Below, piece by piece: positions 37,664-46,902 of a stretch of 64,000 nt of DNA. The position numbers and the translations under genes were made by a program. Below the pieces are notes generated by a model. The model did no database searches and was not told the origin of the DNA. It saw nothing but the letters and a program-made list of their open reading frames with translations. Each line of letters begins with the position of its first letter. Positions within the stretch are counted from its first letter, which is position 1. The stretch is from Bacteroidales bacterium (GTDB lineage: Bacteria; Bacteroidota; Bacteroidia; Bacteroidales; UBA932), in assembly GCA_017473705.1 (NCBI GenBank), contig JAFUJQ010000010.1, forward strand, positions 48,978-112,977. The letters are read 5' to 3'.

Positions 37664-37666
37664 TAT

Positions 37667-38449
37667 ATGAAACGTATACTACTAGTAATAGCTTCGCTTT
37701 GCCTGCTGTGCGTGTCTGATCTGTATGCTCAGAAGACTGTCACCCTCAGGGTGATGTCCATGAACATCAGACAGGGCGGAGAGTATGCCGGCAACAAGTC
37801 TGAGCCGTACTCAGAACTGATAAACAAGTATCAGCCGGATGTGGTTGCTCTGCAGGAGGTAGACTATAAGACTACACGCAACGGCAAGAGGGACTGGCTC
37901 AATGAGGTTGCCATGCAGACAGGTATGTTCCCGTATTTCTGCAAATCGATTACTTATCAGGGCGGAGGATTCGGAACAGCGCTTCTTTCCAAATATCCTT
38001 TCTATAAATGTGAGAAGACTATTTTCTCACATAAGGATACAAGAGAGGACAGATCGACAGGATGGATTTATGTCCAGCTCCCTTGTGGAGAATCTGTGAG
38101 AGTCGGCGTAGTTCATCTTTCGCTTGAGACATCACAATTGACAATTCAGCATTTTGCGTCCATCAATAAGGCATTCTTTGCAGAGGATACAACGACCCCG
38201 TCTCTTTTGATAGGAGACTACAACGCCGCAAATGGAAGCGATGCCATCAATTATGTGAAGAACAAATGGCAGGATGTTATTCCTGATCTGGGATTTACCA
38301 TCCCGACTTCAGGACCTACAACCCAGCTTGATTATGTGATGGGCTATCCTAAAGGGGCCTGGACATGCACAAGTCATGAGGTTATTGCCAGAGAAGATAT
38401 GTCGGACCACTGTTTCATCGTAGCTGATGTTCAGATAACAATCGAGTAA
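37667..38449 (+). CDS. Secreted EEP-family hydrolase, first copy in locus 1
   Basis: This 260-residue protein has a signal peptide ending near DLYAQ and an EEP (DNase I/sphingomyelinase-like) domain. Landmarks for the metal site are MSMNIRQG, LQEVD, GVVHLS, IGDYNAANG, QLDYVMG and SDHCF. It should hydrolyse a phosphodiester or phosphomonoester outside the cytoplasm. It is placed between SusD and another lipoprotein, so a role in substrate breakdown is likely. The substrate class is unknown. Confidence 0.85.
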   Translation: MKRILLVIASLCLLCVSDLYAQKTVTLRVMSMNIRQGGEYAGNKSEPYSELINKYQPDVVALQEVDYKTTRNGKRDWLNEVAMQTGMFPYFCKSITYQGGGFGTALLSKYPFYKCEKTIFSHKDTREDRSTGWIYVQLPCGESVRVGVVHLSLETSQLTIQHFASINKAFFAEDTTTPSLLIGDYNAANGSDAINYVKNKWQDVIPDLGFTIPTSGPTTQLDYVMGYPKGAWTCTSHEVIAREDMSDHCFIVADVQITIE

Positions 38450-38450
38450 T

Positions 38451-39254
38451 ATGAGGAGAGTGCTTGAAATACTGGCTCTGTTGCCGACAATGTTCCTTCT
38501 GCTCTCTTGTGAGGGTAACGACCCTACCCCAGGCCCAGGCCCGGATCCCGGAAAAGAAGATGTCCTCACACCTCCGGAAGAGGTGAAGTCGGCGAATGTA
38601 TTCGTTGTGGATATGTTCTCTACATTAGAAGATGATGGTGACTTCTTTGCGATGAGAGATGTCGCTTCCGCCACGCAGCATATCGCAGGGCAGTCAGGAA
38701 AGAGACCGCTCATATATATGTTTGACCGCGCAGACTTCAAAGTTGGAAAGTCGCATCCGCTGAATAAACTGTCATATACTGCAAACATATATCAGCTCTT
38801 TGCTCAGCATGAGCCGACATCTGCTGATGTCACTAAAGGAACGGCTATGGCTACGCAGTATCCTGTCAATTTGTATGACGGACTTGCTGAGGATGGCGCT
38901 TATATGTCTGGACTTAAAATCTCGGCTCCGCTTACAACCACTACACCGGTCTGCATCTACACGTCAAGAATCAGCTCTTTGGATCAGATGAAGCAGATCT
39001 ACGATGCTAAATCGATGAAACTCCTCAATGATGGTGTCATCGTGGCATTGGTAGATAATGCCATCAAAGCAGAGGTTGTCAAATATGTGGAGCAGACAAT
39101 GTCGCTCAGAGCTGCAACTTATGGCAGTGGCGACACTAAGCTTGATCTATTGGTGGTCGTGCCTCCCGCATATGTCTGCAGATCTATTGAGAGCGGAAAG
39201 ACAGCCAATCTTCCATATTATAGAGTTTCAATTGAAAAATGGCTTTGGGAATGA
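38451..39254 (+). CDS. Uncharacterised lipoprotein between two EEP genes
   Basis: I do not recognise this 267-residue protein. It has a lipoprotein signal (MFLLLSCEGND), a Pro/Gly/Asp linker (PGPGPDPGKED) and a mixed alpha/beta domain with FVVDMFSTLEDDGDFFAMRD near residue 55 and LLVVVPPAYVCRSIESGK near the end. No catalytic signature is clear. It starts 1 base after the first EEP gene and its stop overlaps the second EEP start (ATGA), so the three are probably translated together and may form one surface unit. Confidence 0.75.
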   Translation: MRRVLEILALLPTMFLLLSCEGNDPTPGPGPDPGKEDVLTPPEEVKSANVFVVDMFSTLEDDGDFFAMRDVASATQHIAGQSGKRPLIYMFDRADFKVGKSHPLNKLSYTANIYQLFAQHEPTSADVTKGTAMATQYPVNLYDGLAEDGAYMSGLKISAPLTTTTPVCIYTSRISSLDQMKQIYDAKSMKLLNDGVIVALVDNAIKAEVVKYVEQTMSLRAATYGSGDTKLDLLVVVPPAYVCRSIESGKTANLPYYRVSIEKWLWE

Positions 39255-40024
39255 AACGGATAATTACTCTCATCAGTATTCTATTTGCTTCGGCTGCTGT
39301 AATGTCGGCAGCGGAAAAAGGCGATACGCTTAAGCTGATGACATATAACCTCAGATTTGGCGAGCTGGCTTCGATGGAGCAGATTGCCGAATACATTTCG
39401 TCGCAGCAGCCTGACATCGTTGCTCTCCAGGAGTGCGATTGGGCAACAAACAGGACAAGGGCGCCTCATCAGAACGGAGTGAAGTTCGTCAACGAACTGG
39501 CTTATCATACAGGAATGTTCGGCATCTACGGCAAGTCAATCAATTATGCCGGGGGATATTACGGCATCGGTCTTCTGAGCAGATATCCTATCCTGCGATA
39601 TGAGAGAGTGCTTCTTCCGAATGACGGCAAGACAGAACAGAGAAGCATGCTTGTCGCTGACATAGAGCTTCCTGATGGACAGGTAATCACGTTTGTGAAT
39701 ACACATCTTGAAGTGAAGACAGCCCAGATGCGTATCGAGCAGGTTCAGTTCATCAACGAGTACTTGAAGGATTGCCCTAATCAGCTTTTCCTTGCAGGTG
39801 ATATGAATGCGATCCCTGACACTGAGGAGATGGAGATGCTGCGTCAGGGATGGACAGATCTTACAGACAGAGTGTTCACATACTCAACTTCAAAGCCTCA
39901 GATCAAGATAGACTACATCTATGCAAAACCAGCTGAGAACGTCGAGCTTCTCGGTACTGCGGTCAAGGAGGGAGTAATGCTCTCAGACCACTTTCCAGTG
40001 ATTTCAACAATAGTTTTACACTAA
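39251..40024 (+). CDS. Secreted EEP-family hydrolase, second copy in locus 1
   Basis: This 257-residue protein has a signal peptide (ends near VMSAA) and an EEP domain with all usual sites: MTYNLRFG, LQECD, VNTHLEV, LAGDMNAIPD, IDYIY and SDHFPV. It resembles typical EEP hydrolases more closely than the first copy. The start at 39251 overlaps the preceding stop; an ATG 12 bases earlier is possible. Two different EEP enzymes in one locus suggest two phosphoester bonds or two substrate sizes. Confidence 0.86.
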   Translation: MKRIITLISILFASAAVMSAAEKGDTLKLMTYNLRFGELASMEQIAEYISSQQPDIVALQECDWATNRTRAPHQNGVKFVNELAYHTGMFGIYGKSINYAGGYYGIGLLSRYPILRYERVLLPNDGKTEQRSMLVADIELPDGQVITFVNTHLEVKTAQMRIEQVQFINEYLKDCPNQLFLAGDMNAIPDTEEMEMLRQGWTDLTDRVFTYSTSKPQIKIDYIYAKPAENVELLGTAVKEGVMLSDHFPVISTIVLH

Positions 40025-40051
40025 TAAATAACCTTTTTAAATCAAAATTTT

Positions 40052-41326
40052 ATGAAAAAAATCTTTTTCGCGCTTGCTGCTGCAGCATTGGTAGCAGTAT
40101 CATGCAACAAGGAAGGCGGTGACGACAACAAGGTGAAACCGCTTGAGGCAACTCTCGAACTCACAACATCTGTAGCTGAACTCCCTTATGGAGAGCCTGC
40201 AGAGATCCTCGGTACAGTGACTACAACTGCGACTTTGGATTCTTTCACTCTTACAGCTGTGCAGAAAGTTGGTGAGGAGTACTCTGCAGTCGGTGAGGCT
40301 CAGGTTTTCGCGGCTGAGGGCAACGACATGAAGGTCGAGTACTTTGCTGACTCTAAGGACATGACTGACCTTGAGGTTGTTCTTAAGGCTGGTGCTCAGG
40401 AGGCTAAGTTCTACTTCTCTGCAACAGCAGTCGGTGAGCTTAAGGGTACTTTCTGGATGAATGATGCTGTTATGATGGCTGCAACTCCTAAGGTTGGTAC
40501 AAACGACAACGATCCTGATACTTATCCGGTTGCTGGAACAGGTGCAGGTTCTGACATCCCTTCATTCTTCTCAATGAAAGGTGCAGAGGTTAATGGTGAG
40601 GTTAAGCATATCCTCTCATTGAACGATGCACGTGAAGTAGGTGGTGTTGACGTGAGCATGTCTTGGGTAAACGTCCTTATGAACACATCAAACAACGCTT
40701 TCATCGGTGGCCAGAGAGGTCTTGCATTCGTAAGATGTAACTCTCTTACTGCAGGTACAGTAGGCCGTCAGTGCGATGTTTACGAGGTTGACGGTAAGAA
40801 GATCGACACAGAAAAAACTGACAACGCATTCGGTATTTCAGCTATCAGAGGTAGCTGGGCAGGTGACCGCTACAACGAGGAAGAGTATAAGTTTGTTGAC
40901 AAGCTTTTCCTTGATGTGAACAAGGCAGAGACTAAGCTTGAGAAGATGAAGGCTTTCTGGGCTTTCAACCAGATCCAGGCTGTTCTTGACAATGCAACCC
41001 TCGGAGTTGAGGAGAATCCTACAAACCTTTCTAACAAGAACATGTACCGTCGTTATGTAGAGGCTGGTCAGACTTCTGCCAAGGAGGCGATTACTGAAGA
41101 GTTCAGAGCAGGTGACTACTTTATCATCCGTACAAACGCTGGTACAGCAGATGCTCCTCAGTACATCTATGGTATCATCCAGGTTCTCCAGCTTCCTGAT
41201 GATGCATACACATTCACTCTTGAGAGCGAGAAGGTTCCTGGTAAGATGTGTATGGATATCGAGAAGACAGCTGAACTCTATGAGAAGCCAGCTTACTTCT
41301 CTATCAAGACTCAGTGCGTAAGATAA
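40052..41326 (+). CDS. SusE/F-position surface lipoprotein (locus 1)
   Basis: This 424-residue lipoprotein has a signal ending VAVSCNKEGG with acidic residues after Cys, as in surface-exported lipoproteins of Bacteroidetes. The N-terminal third looks like an Ig-like beta domain; the rest is unique to me. Its position after SusC/SusD suggests a glycan-binding protein. Codon use is unusually even (many GCT/GGT/CTT codons), a possible sign of high expression. A strong terminator-like hairpin follows. Confidence 0.72.
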   Translation: MKKIFFALAAAALVAVSCNKEGGDDNKVKPLEATLELTTSVAELPYGEPAEILGTVTTTATLDSFTLTAVQKVGEEYSAVGEAQVFAAEGNDMKVEYFADSKDMTDLEVVLKAGAQEAKFYFSATAVGELKGTFWMNDAVMMAATPKVGTNDNDPDTYPVAGTGAGSDIPSFFSMKGAEVNGEVKHILSLNDAREVGGVDVSMSWVNVLMNTSNNAFIGGQRGLAFVRCNSLTAGTVGRQCDVYEVDGKKIDTEKTDNAFGISAIRGSWAGDRYNEEEYKFVDKLFLDVNKAETKLEKMKAFWAFNQIQAVLDNATLGVEENPTNLSNKNMYRRYVEAGQTSAKEAITEEFRAGDYFIIRTNAGTADAPQYIYGIIQVLQLPDDAYTFTLESEKVPGKMCMDIEKTAELYEKPAYFSIKTQCVR

Positions 41327-41343
41327 TTTTACTTTTTATAATC

Positions 41344-41384
41344 AGGTAGGTCCGGTGTGTCCGGACCTACCTTTGATATTTTTC
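41344..41384 (+). terminator. Terminator or mRNA-stabilising hairpin inside locus 1
   Basis: AGGTAGGTCCGG (41344-41355) and CCGGACCTACCT (41361-41372) form a perfect 12-bp stem with loop TGTGT, followed by TTGATATTTTTC. It ends just before the first GH89 start. It may lower transcription of the downstream enzymes or protect the upstream mRNA. Confidence 0.75.
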
Positions 41385-41385
41385 T

Positions 41386-43512
41386 ATGAAGGCATTTAAA
41401 TTGACTGTAACTATACTTGCGGCTCTTATGCTGTTCGGCTGCAAGCAGGCAACATCAGAAACTGTAAAGGTTGCTGAAGAAGTGATATGTAGGACAATCG
41501 GCACCGTAGAAGGTATTGTTCTTGAAGAAGTTCCATCAGTTGACGGCAAGGATTGTTATGAGATCGATGCAAAGGATGGAAAGCTTCTCATCAAGGGAAG
41601 CAGTCCGTCTGCAATCTGCTATGCCTTCAATAAATATCTCCGCTATGCCTGCGGATCAATGGTGACTTGGGGAGGAGAGAATCTGAACCTTCCCGAGACC
41701 TGGCCGGATTGGCAGGAAAGCGCAATGTCGCCATATCAGTTCCGCTACTTCCTTAATGTCTGCACATTCGGATACACCACCCCATATTGGGATTGGGAAC
41801 GTTGGTCGGAGGAACTTGACTGGATGGCTCTCCATGGCGTCAACATGCCTCTTGCAAGTGTTGCGAGTGAGGCTATTGCACGTCGCGTATGGGTGAAGAT
41901 GGGTCTTACTGAAGAAGAAGCTGATGCATTCTTCACCGGCCCTGCACATCTCCCATGGCATAGAATGGGTAATCTGAACGTGTTTGACGGTCCCCTTGAC
42001 AGCGAGTGGCATGAGGACCAGATTGCGCTTCAGCATAAGATCCTTGACAAGATGCGTTCTCTCGGAATGGAGCCCGTCGCTCCTGCTTTTGCCGGATTTG
42101 TTCCGCCGGCATTCATGGAGAAGCATCCTGAAATAAAGGCAAATCAGCTTACATGGGGTGGCTTTGACATCTCGTGCAATGCATGCGTTCTCGCTCCTGA
42201 CTCTCCGTATTTCCAGGAGATCGGCAAACTGTTCATCCAGGAATGGGAGGCTGAGTTCGGAGACGCAAAATACTATCTCTCGGATAGTTTCAATGAAATG
42301 AAACTTCCTGTCGATAAGGATGATGTCGCAGGAAAGCACTCTCTTCTCGCTCAATACGGCGAGGCGATCTACAACTCGATAGCAGCAGGTGATCCTGATG
42401 CGGTGTGGGTTACGCAGGGATGGACATTCGGCTACCAGCATGATTTCTGGGATCCGGAGAGTCTCAAGGCTCTTCTGTCACGAGTTCCTGATGACAGACT
42501 TATCATTGTCGATCTCGGAAACGATTATCCGAAATGGGTATGGCACACTGAGCAGACCTGGAAGGTCCAGGAAGGATTCTATGGAAAGAAGTGGATCTAC
42601 AGCTATGTGCCTAACTTCGGAGGAAAGGTACTTCCTACAGGAGACCTTTCGATGTATGCAACCGGTTCGGTTGAGGCTCTCAATTCTCCATACAGCGAGA
42701 ATCTGGTTGGCTTCGGATCCGCTCCGGAAGGACTTGAAAACAACGAGGTGGTCTATGAACTTCTCGCAGATATGGGATGGACCGCTGAAAATATAGACCT
42801 TGACCAGTGGCTGCGCACATACTGTCTGTCACGATACGGTTACTGGGACGAGGGAATGCAGGAGGTGTGGACACTGCTGCACAAGTCGGTGTACAGCTCG
42901 CTGTATTCTTACCCTAGATTCACATGGCAGACTGTGGTTCCGGACCAGCGCCGCAAGAGTCTCCATGACATAAATGACGACTTCGGTAAAGCTACAGAGC
43001 TTTTCCTTAGCTATGCGGACAAATGTGCTGATTCTCAGCTTTATATGAATGATGCTGTCGAGTTTGCTGCCCTCTATATCGCAGAACTTGCTGACAGACA
43101 TTATGATCAGGTACTCGCAGGAGTTGATGCCCAGGCTAATCTTGAAAAGACCGTAGAACTCCTCAAGGTTGTGGACGGCCTCCTTGCTACTCATCCGGAT
43201 TATAGCTTGGAGATGTGGGTGGACTACGCTCGCTCACATGGTGCAGATGAGGCAAAGAAAGATCAGTATGAGGCGAACGCCAAGCGTCTCATCACAACAT
43301 GGGGTGGCTGGCAGGAAGATTACGCGGCACGCTTCTGGGCAGGTCTTGTAGGAGACTACTACATACCTAGAATCCAGATCTACGCAGCTGAGGGAGCCGA
43401 GGCTGTCGATGCATGGGAGGAGAACTGGATCATGACTCCATGGGAAAGCACTGAAAAGGCTTATGGCAACCCTGTGGAAATAGCATTGGAAACTATTCGC
43501 AATAACAGATAA
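41386..43512 (+). CDS. Alpha-N-acetylglucosaminidase, GH89 (first copy)
   Basis: This 708-residue lipoprotein (FGCKQAT lipobox) belongs to GH89, the family of human NAGLU. It removes terminal alpha-linked GlcNAc, for example from class III mucin or heparan-type chains. It has the N-terminal NAGLU domain, the central TIM barrel (YRYFLNVCTFGYTTPYWDWE-like core from about residue 125) and the helical C-terminal domain. By alignment with human Glu316 and Glu446 the acid/base is Glu304 (DSFNEMKLP) and the nucleophile Glu448 (GSAPEGLENNEVVY). Its last base is the first base of the next gene. Confidence 0.95.
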   Translation: MKAFKLTVTILAALMLFGCKQATSETVKVAEEVICRTIGTVEGIVLEEVPSVDGKDCYEIDAKDGKLLIKGSSPSAICYAFNKYLRYACGSMVTWGGENLNLPETWPDWQESAMSPYQFRYFLNVCTFGYTTPYWDWERWSEELDWMALHGVNMPLASVASEAIARRVWVKMGLTEEEADAFFTGPAHLPWHRMGNLNVFDGPLDSEWHEDQIALQHKILDKMRSLGMEPVAPAFAGFVPPAFMEKHPEIKANQLTWGGFDISCNACVLAPDSPYFQEIGKLFIQEWEAEFGDAKYYLSDSFNEMKLPVDKDDVAGKHSLLAQYGEAIYNSIAAGDPDAVWVTQGWTFGYQHDFWDPESLKALLSRVPDDRLIIVDLGNDYPKWVWHTEQTWKVQEGFYGKKWIYSYVPNFGGKVLPTGDLSMYATGSVEALNSPYSENLVGFGSAPEGLENNEVVYELLADMGWTAENIDLDQWLRTYCLSRYGYWDEGMQEVWTLLHKSVYSSLYSYPRFTWQTVVPDQRRKSLHDINDDFGKATELFLSYADKCADSQLYMNDAVEFAALYIAELADRHYDQVLAGVDAQANLEKTVELLKVVDGLLATHPDYSLEMWVDYARSHGADEAKKDQYEANAKRLITTWGGWQEDYAARFWAGLVGDYYIPRIQIYAAEGAEAVDAWEENWIMTPWESTEKAYGNPVEIALETIRNNR

Positions 43513-45773
43513 TGAGGAAACTTTTAGTAGCAATCGCTGCACTGGTGATGGTATCGTGCAGCAATTATCCGAAGAGCGCAGCTGACGTTGAACTGGATCA
43601 GCAGATCAAGGCTGCTGAGGCATTGGTAGGCCGTGTCACAGCTGGCCGTCAGGGTGAATTTGTCGTAAATATCGTGCCGGAACAGGTTGACGGCAAAGAC
43701 TGGTTTGCCTACTATGCCAAGGACGGAAAGGTCGTACTTGAAGGAAACGATGGCGTAAGCGTAGCAAGTGCGCTCAATCACTATCTCAAGGAGAACTGCG
43801 GCTGGCACCTCACGTGGTGCGGCAAGCAGGATGTGCTTCCTGAAGTGCTTCCTCTTCCTCAGGATAAGGTGAAGCGTACGTCACCATATAAATACCGCTA
43901 CTATCTGAACTACTGTACGTTCAATTATACCATGAGCTGGTGGGATTTCGACCGCTGGCAGCAGGAGATCGATTTCATGGCTCTCAACGGCATCAACATG
44001 CCGCTTGCTCTTACAGGTCAGAACTCAGTATGGCAGAGGGTGTATAAGAAACTCGGCTTCACCGACGAGGACCTCGCAGGCTTCTTCAGTGGCCCTGCAT
44101 ACTTCAACTGGTTCTGGATGGGTAATCTGGACGGTTGGTGCGGACCTCTTCCACAGAGCTTCATGGATGATCATGAACAGCTTCAGAAGCAGATTCTTGC
44201 TGCAGAGCGCTCTCTTGGAATGACCCCTATTCTTCCAGCATTCACAGGACACGTGCCTCCATCTTTCCAGGAAAAGTTCCCGGATGCGAAGGTGAGGACA
44301 ACTGAATGGGTAAACTTCCCTGAGGTGTCTATACTTGATCCAGGTGAGGAACTGTTTACTCAAATTGGAAAGATGTTCATCGAGGAGCAGGTGAAACTGT
44401 ATGGTACAGATCATTATTATAGTGCAGACACTTTCAACGAGAATACTCCTCCTACCAATGATCCTCAGTACTTGAACGACATCAGTGCAAAGGTGTTCAG
44501 CGCCATGAATGATGTTGATCCGGAGGCTGTTTGGGTGATGCAGGGCTGGCTGTTTTACCATGAGAGAGATTTCTGGGGAGAGAATGAAATCCAGGCTCTT
44601 CTCGGTGCTGTGCCTGATGACAAGATGATCATTCTAGACCTTTGGAGCGAGCGCCATCCTGTTTGGAACCGCACAAATGCATATTACGGCAAGCCATGGA
44701 TCTGGTGCATGCTTCATAACTTCGGACAGAATATCAACATGTCCGGTAATGTAACAAGCGTGGCGAACGATCCTGCTGCGGCTCTCAATGACCCTACGTC
44801 GGGAAATATGTCCGGCATCGGTCTTACCATGGAGGGCATTGAGCAGAATCCGATGGTCTATGCGCTCATGCTTGAAAATGTCTGGCGTGACCAGCCTGTC
44901 GATAAGGATGAATTCCTTAAGACCTATCTTACCCAGAGGTATGGCTCTTTCAACGAGACTGCCTTCAAGGCCTGGCAGATCATAATGTCGTCGGCCTATG
45001 AGAACACCGTCAACAACGGTGGTCAGGAGTCCATCCTCACCGGCCGTCCGTCATTCAAGGAAAATCCAGGTGGAACTACCAACACCAAGGCTCATTATGA
45101 GAAGGAGGACCTGATCAAGGCTTGGCAGATGCTTGTGTCGTGCAGTCAGGAGTTTGCAGGCAGTGACGGCTATCGCTATGATCTTGTAGATGTCACTCGT
45201 CAGGTGTTGGCGGATTATGCTTCTGTTCTTCAGCAGAATGCTGCAGGAATGTATGAGGCAGGCAATGTGGAAGGCTTCAAGGCGGCATCGGCAGAATTCC
45301 TGGCCTTGATCAAAGACATGGATGCTCTCCTTGGAACAAGAAGCGAGTTCCTTCTCGGAAGATGGCTTAAGTCGGCCCGCGCAATAGGCCACACTCAGCA
45401 GGAAAAAGACCTTTACGAGCGAAATGCCCGCAATCTCATCACTCTTTGGGGCAATAAGGACTGCCGCATCAGGGATTATGCGTGCCGTCAGTGGAACGGA
45501 ATGATGGGAGGCTTCTACTATCCGAGATGGGAACGTTTCTTTACATTCGTCGAGGCTGCAATGGTAGAAGGTGTTCCATATGACGAGGATAAATTCGTCA
45601 GCGAAAGCAAAGACTGGGAGTGGGGATGGCTGAGTGGTCATGAAGAATACATTTCCGAGCCGTTTGGCAGTGAAATTGAAGAATGCCTGAAGATATGGAA
45701 CAAGTATTCAAAGTCTATCCTTCATCTTGAGGATGACTTCGAGTATGAGGCAGAAGTAGAGGCGTATGTATAA
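43512..45773 (+). CDS. Alpha-N-acetylglucosaminidase, GH89 (second copy)
   Basis: This 753-residue lipoprotein (VMVSCSNY lipobox) is a second GH89 with full architecture: NAGLU N-terminal domain, TIM barrel (YLNYCTFNYTMSWWDFDRW) and C-terminal helical domain. The acid/base is Glu310 in ADTFNENTPP and the nucleophile Glu441 in GLTMEGIEQNPMVY. It differs from copy 1 around the active site (Thr-Met instead of Ala-Pro before the nucleophile), so specificity may differ. Its 3' end overlaps the glycerate kinase start by 8 bases. Confidence 0.95.
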   Translation: MRKLLVAIAALVMVSCSNYPKSAADVELDQQIKAAEALVGRVTAGRQGEFVVNIVPEQVDGKDWFAYYAKDGKVVLEGNDGVSVASALNHYLKENCGWHLTWCGKQDVLPEVLPLPQDKVKRTSPYKYRYYLNYCTFNYTMSWWDFDRWQQEIDFMALNGINMPLALTGQNSVWQRVYKKLGFTDEDLAGFFSGPAYFNWFWMGNLDGWCGPLPQSFMDDHEQLQKQILAAERSLGMTPILPAFTGHVPPSFQEKFPDAKVRTTEWVNFPEVSILDPGEELFTQIGKMFIEEQVKLYGTDHYYSADTFNENTPPTNDPQYLNDISAKVFSAMNDVDPEAVWVMQGWLFYHERDFWGENEIQALLGAVPDDKMIILDLWSERHPVWNRTNAYYGKPWIWCMLHNFGQNINMSGNVTSVANDPAAALNDPTSGNMSGIGLTMEGIEQNPMVYALMLENVWRDQPVDKDEFLKTYLTQRYGSFNETAFKAWQIIMSSAYENTVNNGGQESILTGRPSFKENPGGTTNTKAHYEKEDLIKAWQMLVSCSQEFAGSDGYRYDLVDVTRQVLADYASVLQQNAAGMYEAGNVEGFKAASAEFLALIKDMDALLGTRSEFLLGRWLKSARAIGHTQQEKDLYERNARNLITLWGNKDCRIRDYACRQWNGMMGGFYYPRWERFFTFVEAAMVEGVPYDEDKFVSESKDWEWGWLSGHEEYISEPFGSEIEECLKIWNKYSKSILHLEDDFEYEAEVEAYV

Positions 45774-46902
45774 TAAAGTCGTAATAGCATCGGATTCTTT
45801 CAAAGGATCCCTGACTTCGCTGGAGGTTGCGCAGAGTGTCGCAAAGGCTGTCAAGGAGTCACATCCTTTATGCGAAGTCGTGGAGGTTAATGTCGCTGAC
45901 GGCGGCGAGGGTACAATGGATGCTCTTCAGCATACATTGGGGGGACGAAAGGTGACTCTTGAGGTGTCGGACCCTCTCGGCCGTCCTGTAAACGCTTCAT
46001 ATGTCATTTTGGATGATGGCAATACCGCTGTCCTGGAGATGTCTGCAGCCAGCGGTCTTACGCTATTGACGCCGGAAGAAAGGAATCCGTCAAAGACGTC
46101 TACTGTCGGCACAGGCGAACTGATACGCGATGCATTGGACAAGGGCTGTCGCAAGTTTCTTGTCGGCATAGGCGGCAGCGCTACGAATGATGCCGGAATG
46201 GGTATGATGTACGCTCTGGGTTTCCGTTTCAAGGATGCATCAGCAGTAGAGCTGCCGCCGGTAGGTGGCTCAATGATAAAAGTCGCTTCGATAGATATGA
46301 CAGGTCGTCATCCGGGCTTGTCCGAAGCGCACTTCGTGGTAGCGTGTGATGTGAAGGCTCCATTATATGGTCCGGAAGGTGCTGCATATGTGTTTGGCCC
46401 GCAGAAGGGTGCCGACAAGGATATGGTTGAGGCGCTTGATATGGGGCTGCGCCATTTTGCAGAGGTGTCTGCTGCAGCAACAGGATATGATTTCTCTTCG
46501 CTTGATGGATCAGGTGCTGCCGGAGGACTTGGTTTTGCATTCAGACAGTACTTTGCTGCCCGCTTAGAGAGAGGAGTGGAGATGGTGCTTGATGCAATCC
46601 ATTTCGATGAACTTCTCAAAGGAGCGGATTTGGTGATAACAGGAGAAGGAAGGGTGGACAGCCAGACGTTGACAGGCAAAACTCCGTTCGGAGTGGCTCA
46701 GCGTGCGCTTCGTCAGGGAATCCCTGTCGTTGCAATAGGCGGCTCTGTAACACTTGACCATGAGCAGGCTCAGTCTGCCGGCTTTAAAGATGTAGTGCAG
46801 ATAACACCAGCAGGCATGCCTCTCGAAGAGGCGATGAAACCAGAGGTAGCTGCGGAAAACATTTATCAGACAATAAAATCATTATTGAGAAAATATGAAT
46901 AG
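45766..46902 (+). CDS. Glycerate kinase (GlxK/GarK family)
   Basis: This 378-residue cytosolic kinase phosphorylates D-glycerate to 2- or 3-phosphoglycerate. Family motifs are ASDSFKGSLTSLEVAQ at the N terminus, VADGGEGTMDAL near residue 45, GIGGSATNDAGMGMMYALG near residue 140, and GAAGGLGFAFRQYF and GEGRVDSQTLTGKTPFGVA in the second half. Its start lies inside the second GH89 gene and its end overlaps the permease start by 8 bases, so expression is coupled to the glycosidases. Confidence 0.94.
   Translation: MYNKVVIASDSFKGSLTSLEVAQSVAKAVKESHPLCEVVEVNVADGGEGTMDALQHTLGGRKVTLEVSDPLGRPVNASYVILDDGNTAVLEMSAASGLTLLTPEERNPSKTSTVGTGELIRDALDKGCRKFLVGIGGSATNDAGMGMMYALGFRFKDASAVELPPVGGSMIKVASIDMTGRHPGLSEAHFVVACDVKAPLYGPEGAAYVFGPQKGADKDMVEALDMGLRHFAEVSAAATGYDFSSLDGSGAAGGLGFAFRQYFAARLERGVEMVLDAIHFDELLKGADLVITGEGRVDSQTLTGKTPFGVAQRALRQGIPVVAIGGSVTLDHEQAQSAGFKDVVQITPAGMPLEEAMKPEVAAENIYQTIKSLLRKYE

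Noticed and set aside
38451-39254. Third EEP domain in the lipoprotein between the two EEP genes
   Set aside because: None of the expected N, E, D-N or SDH motifs are present in order.
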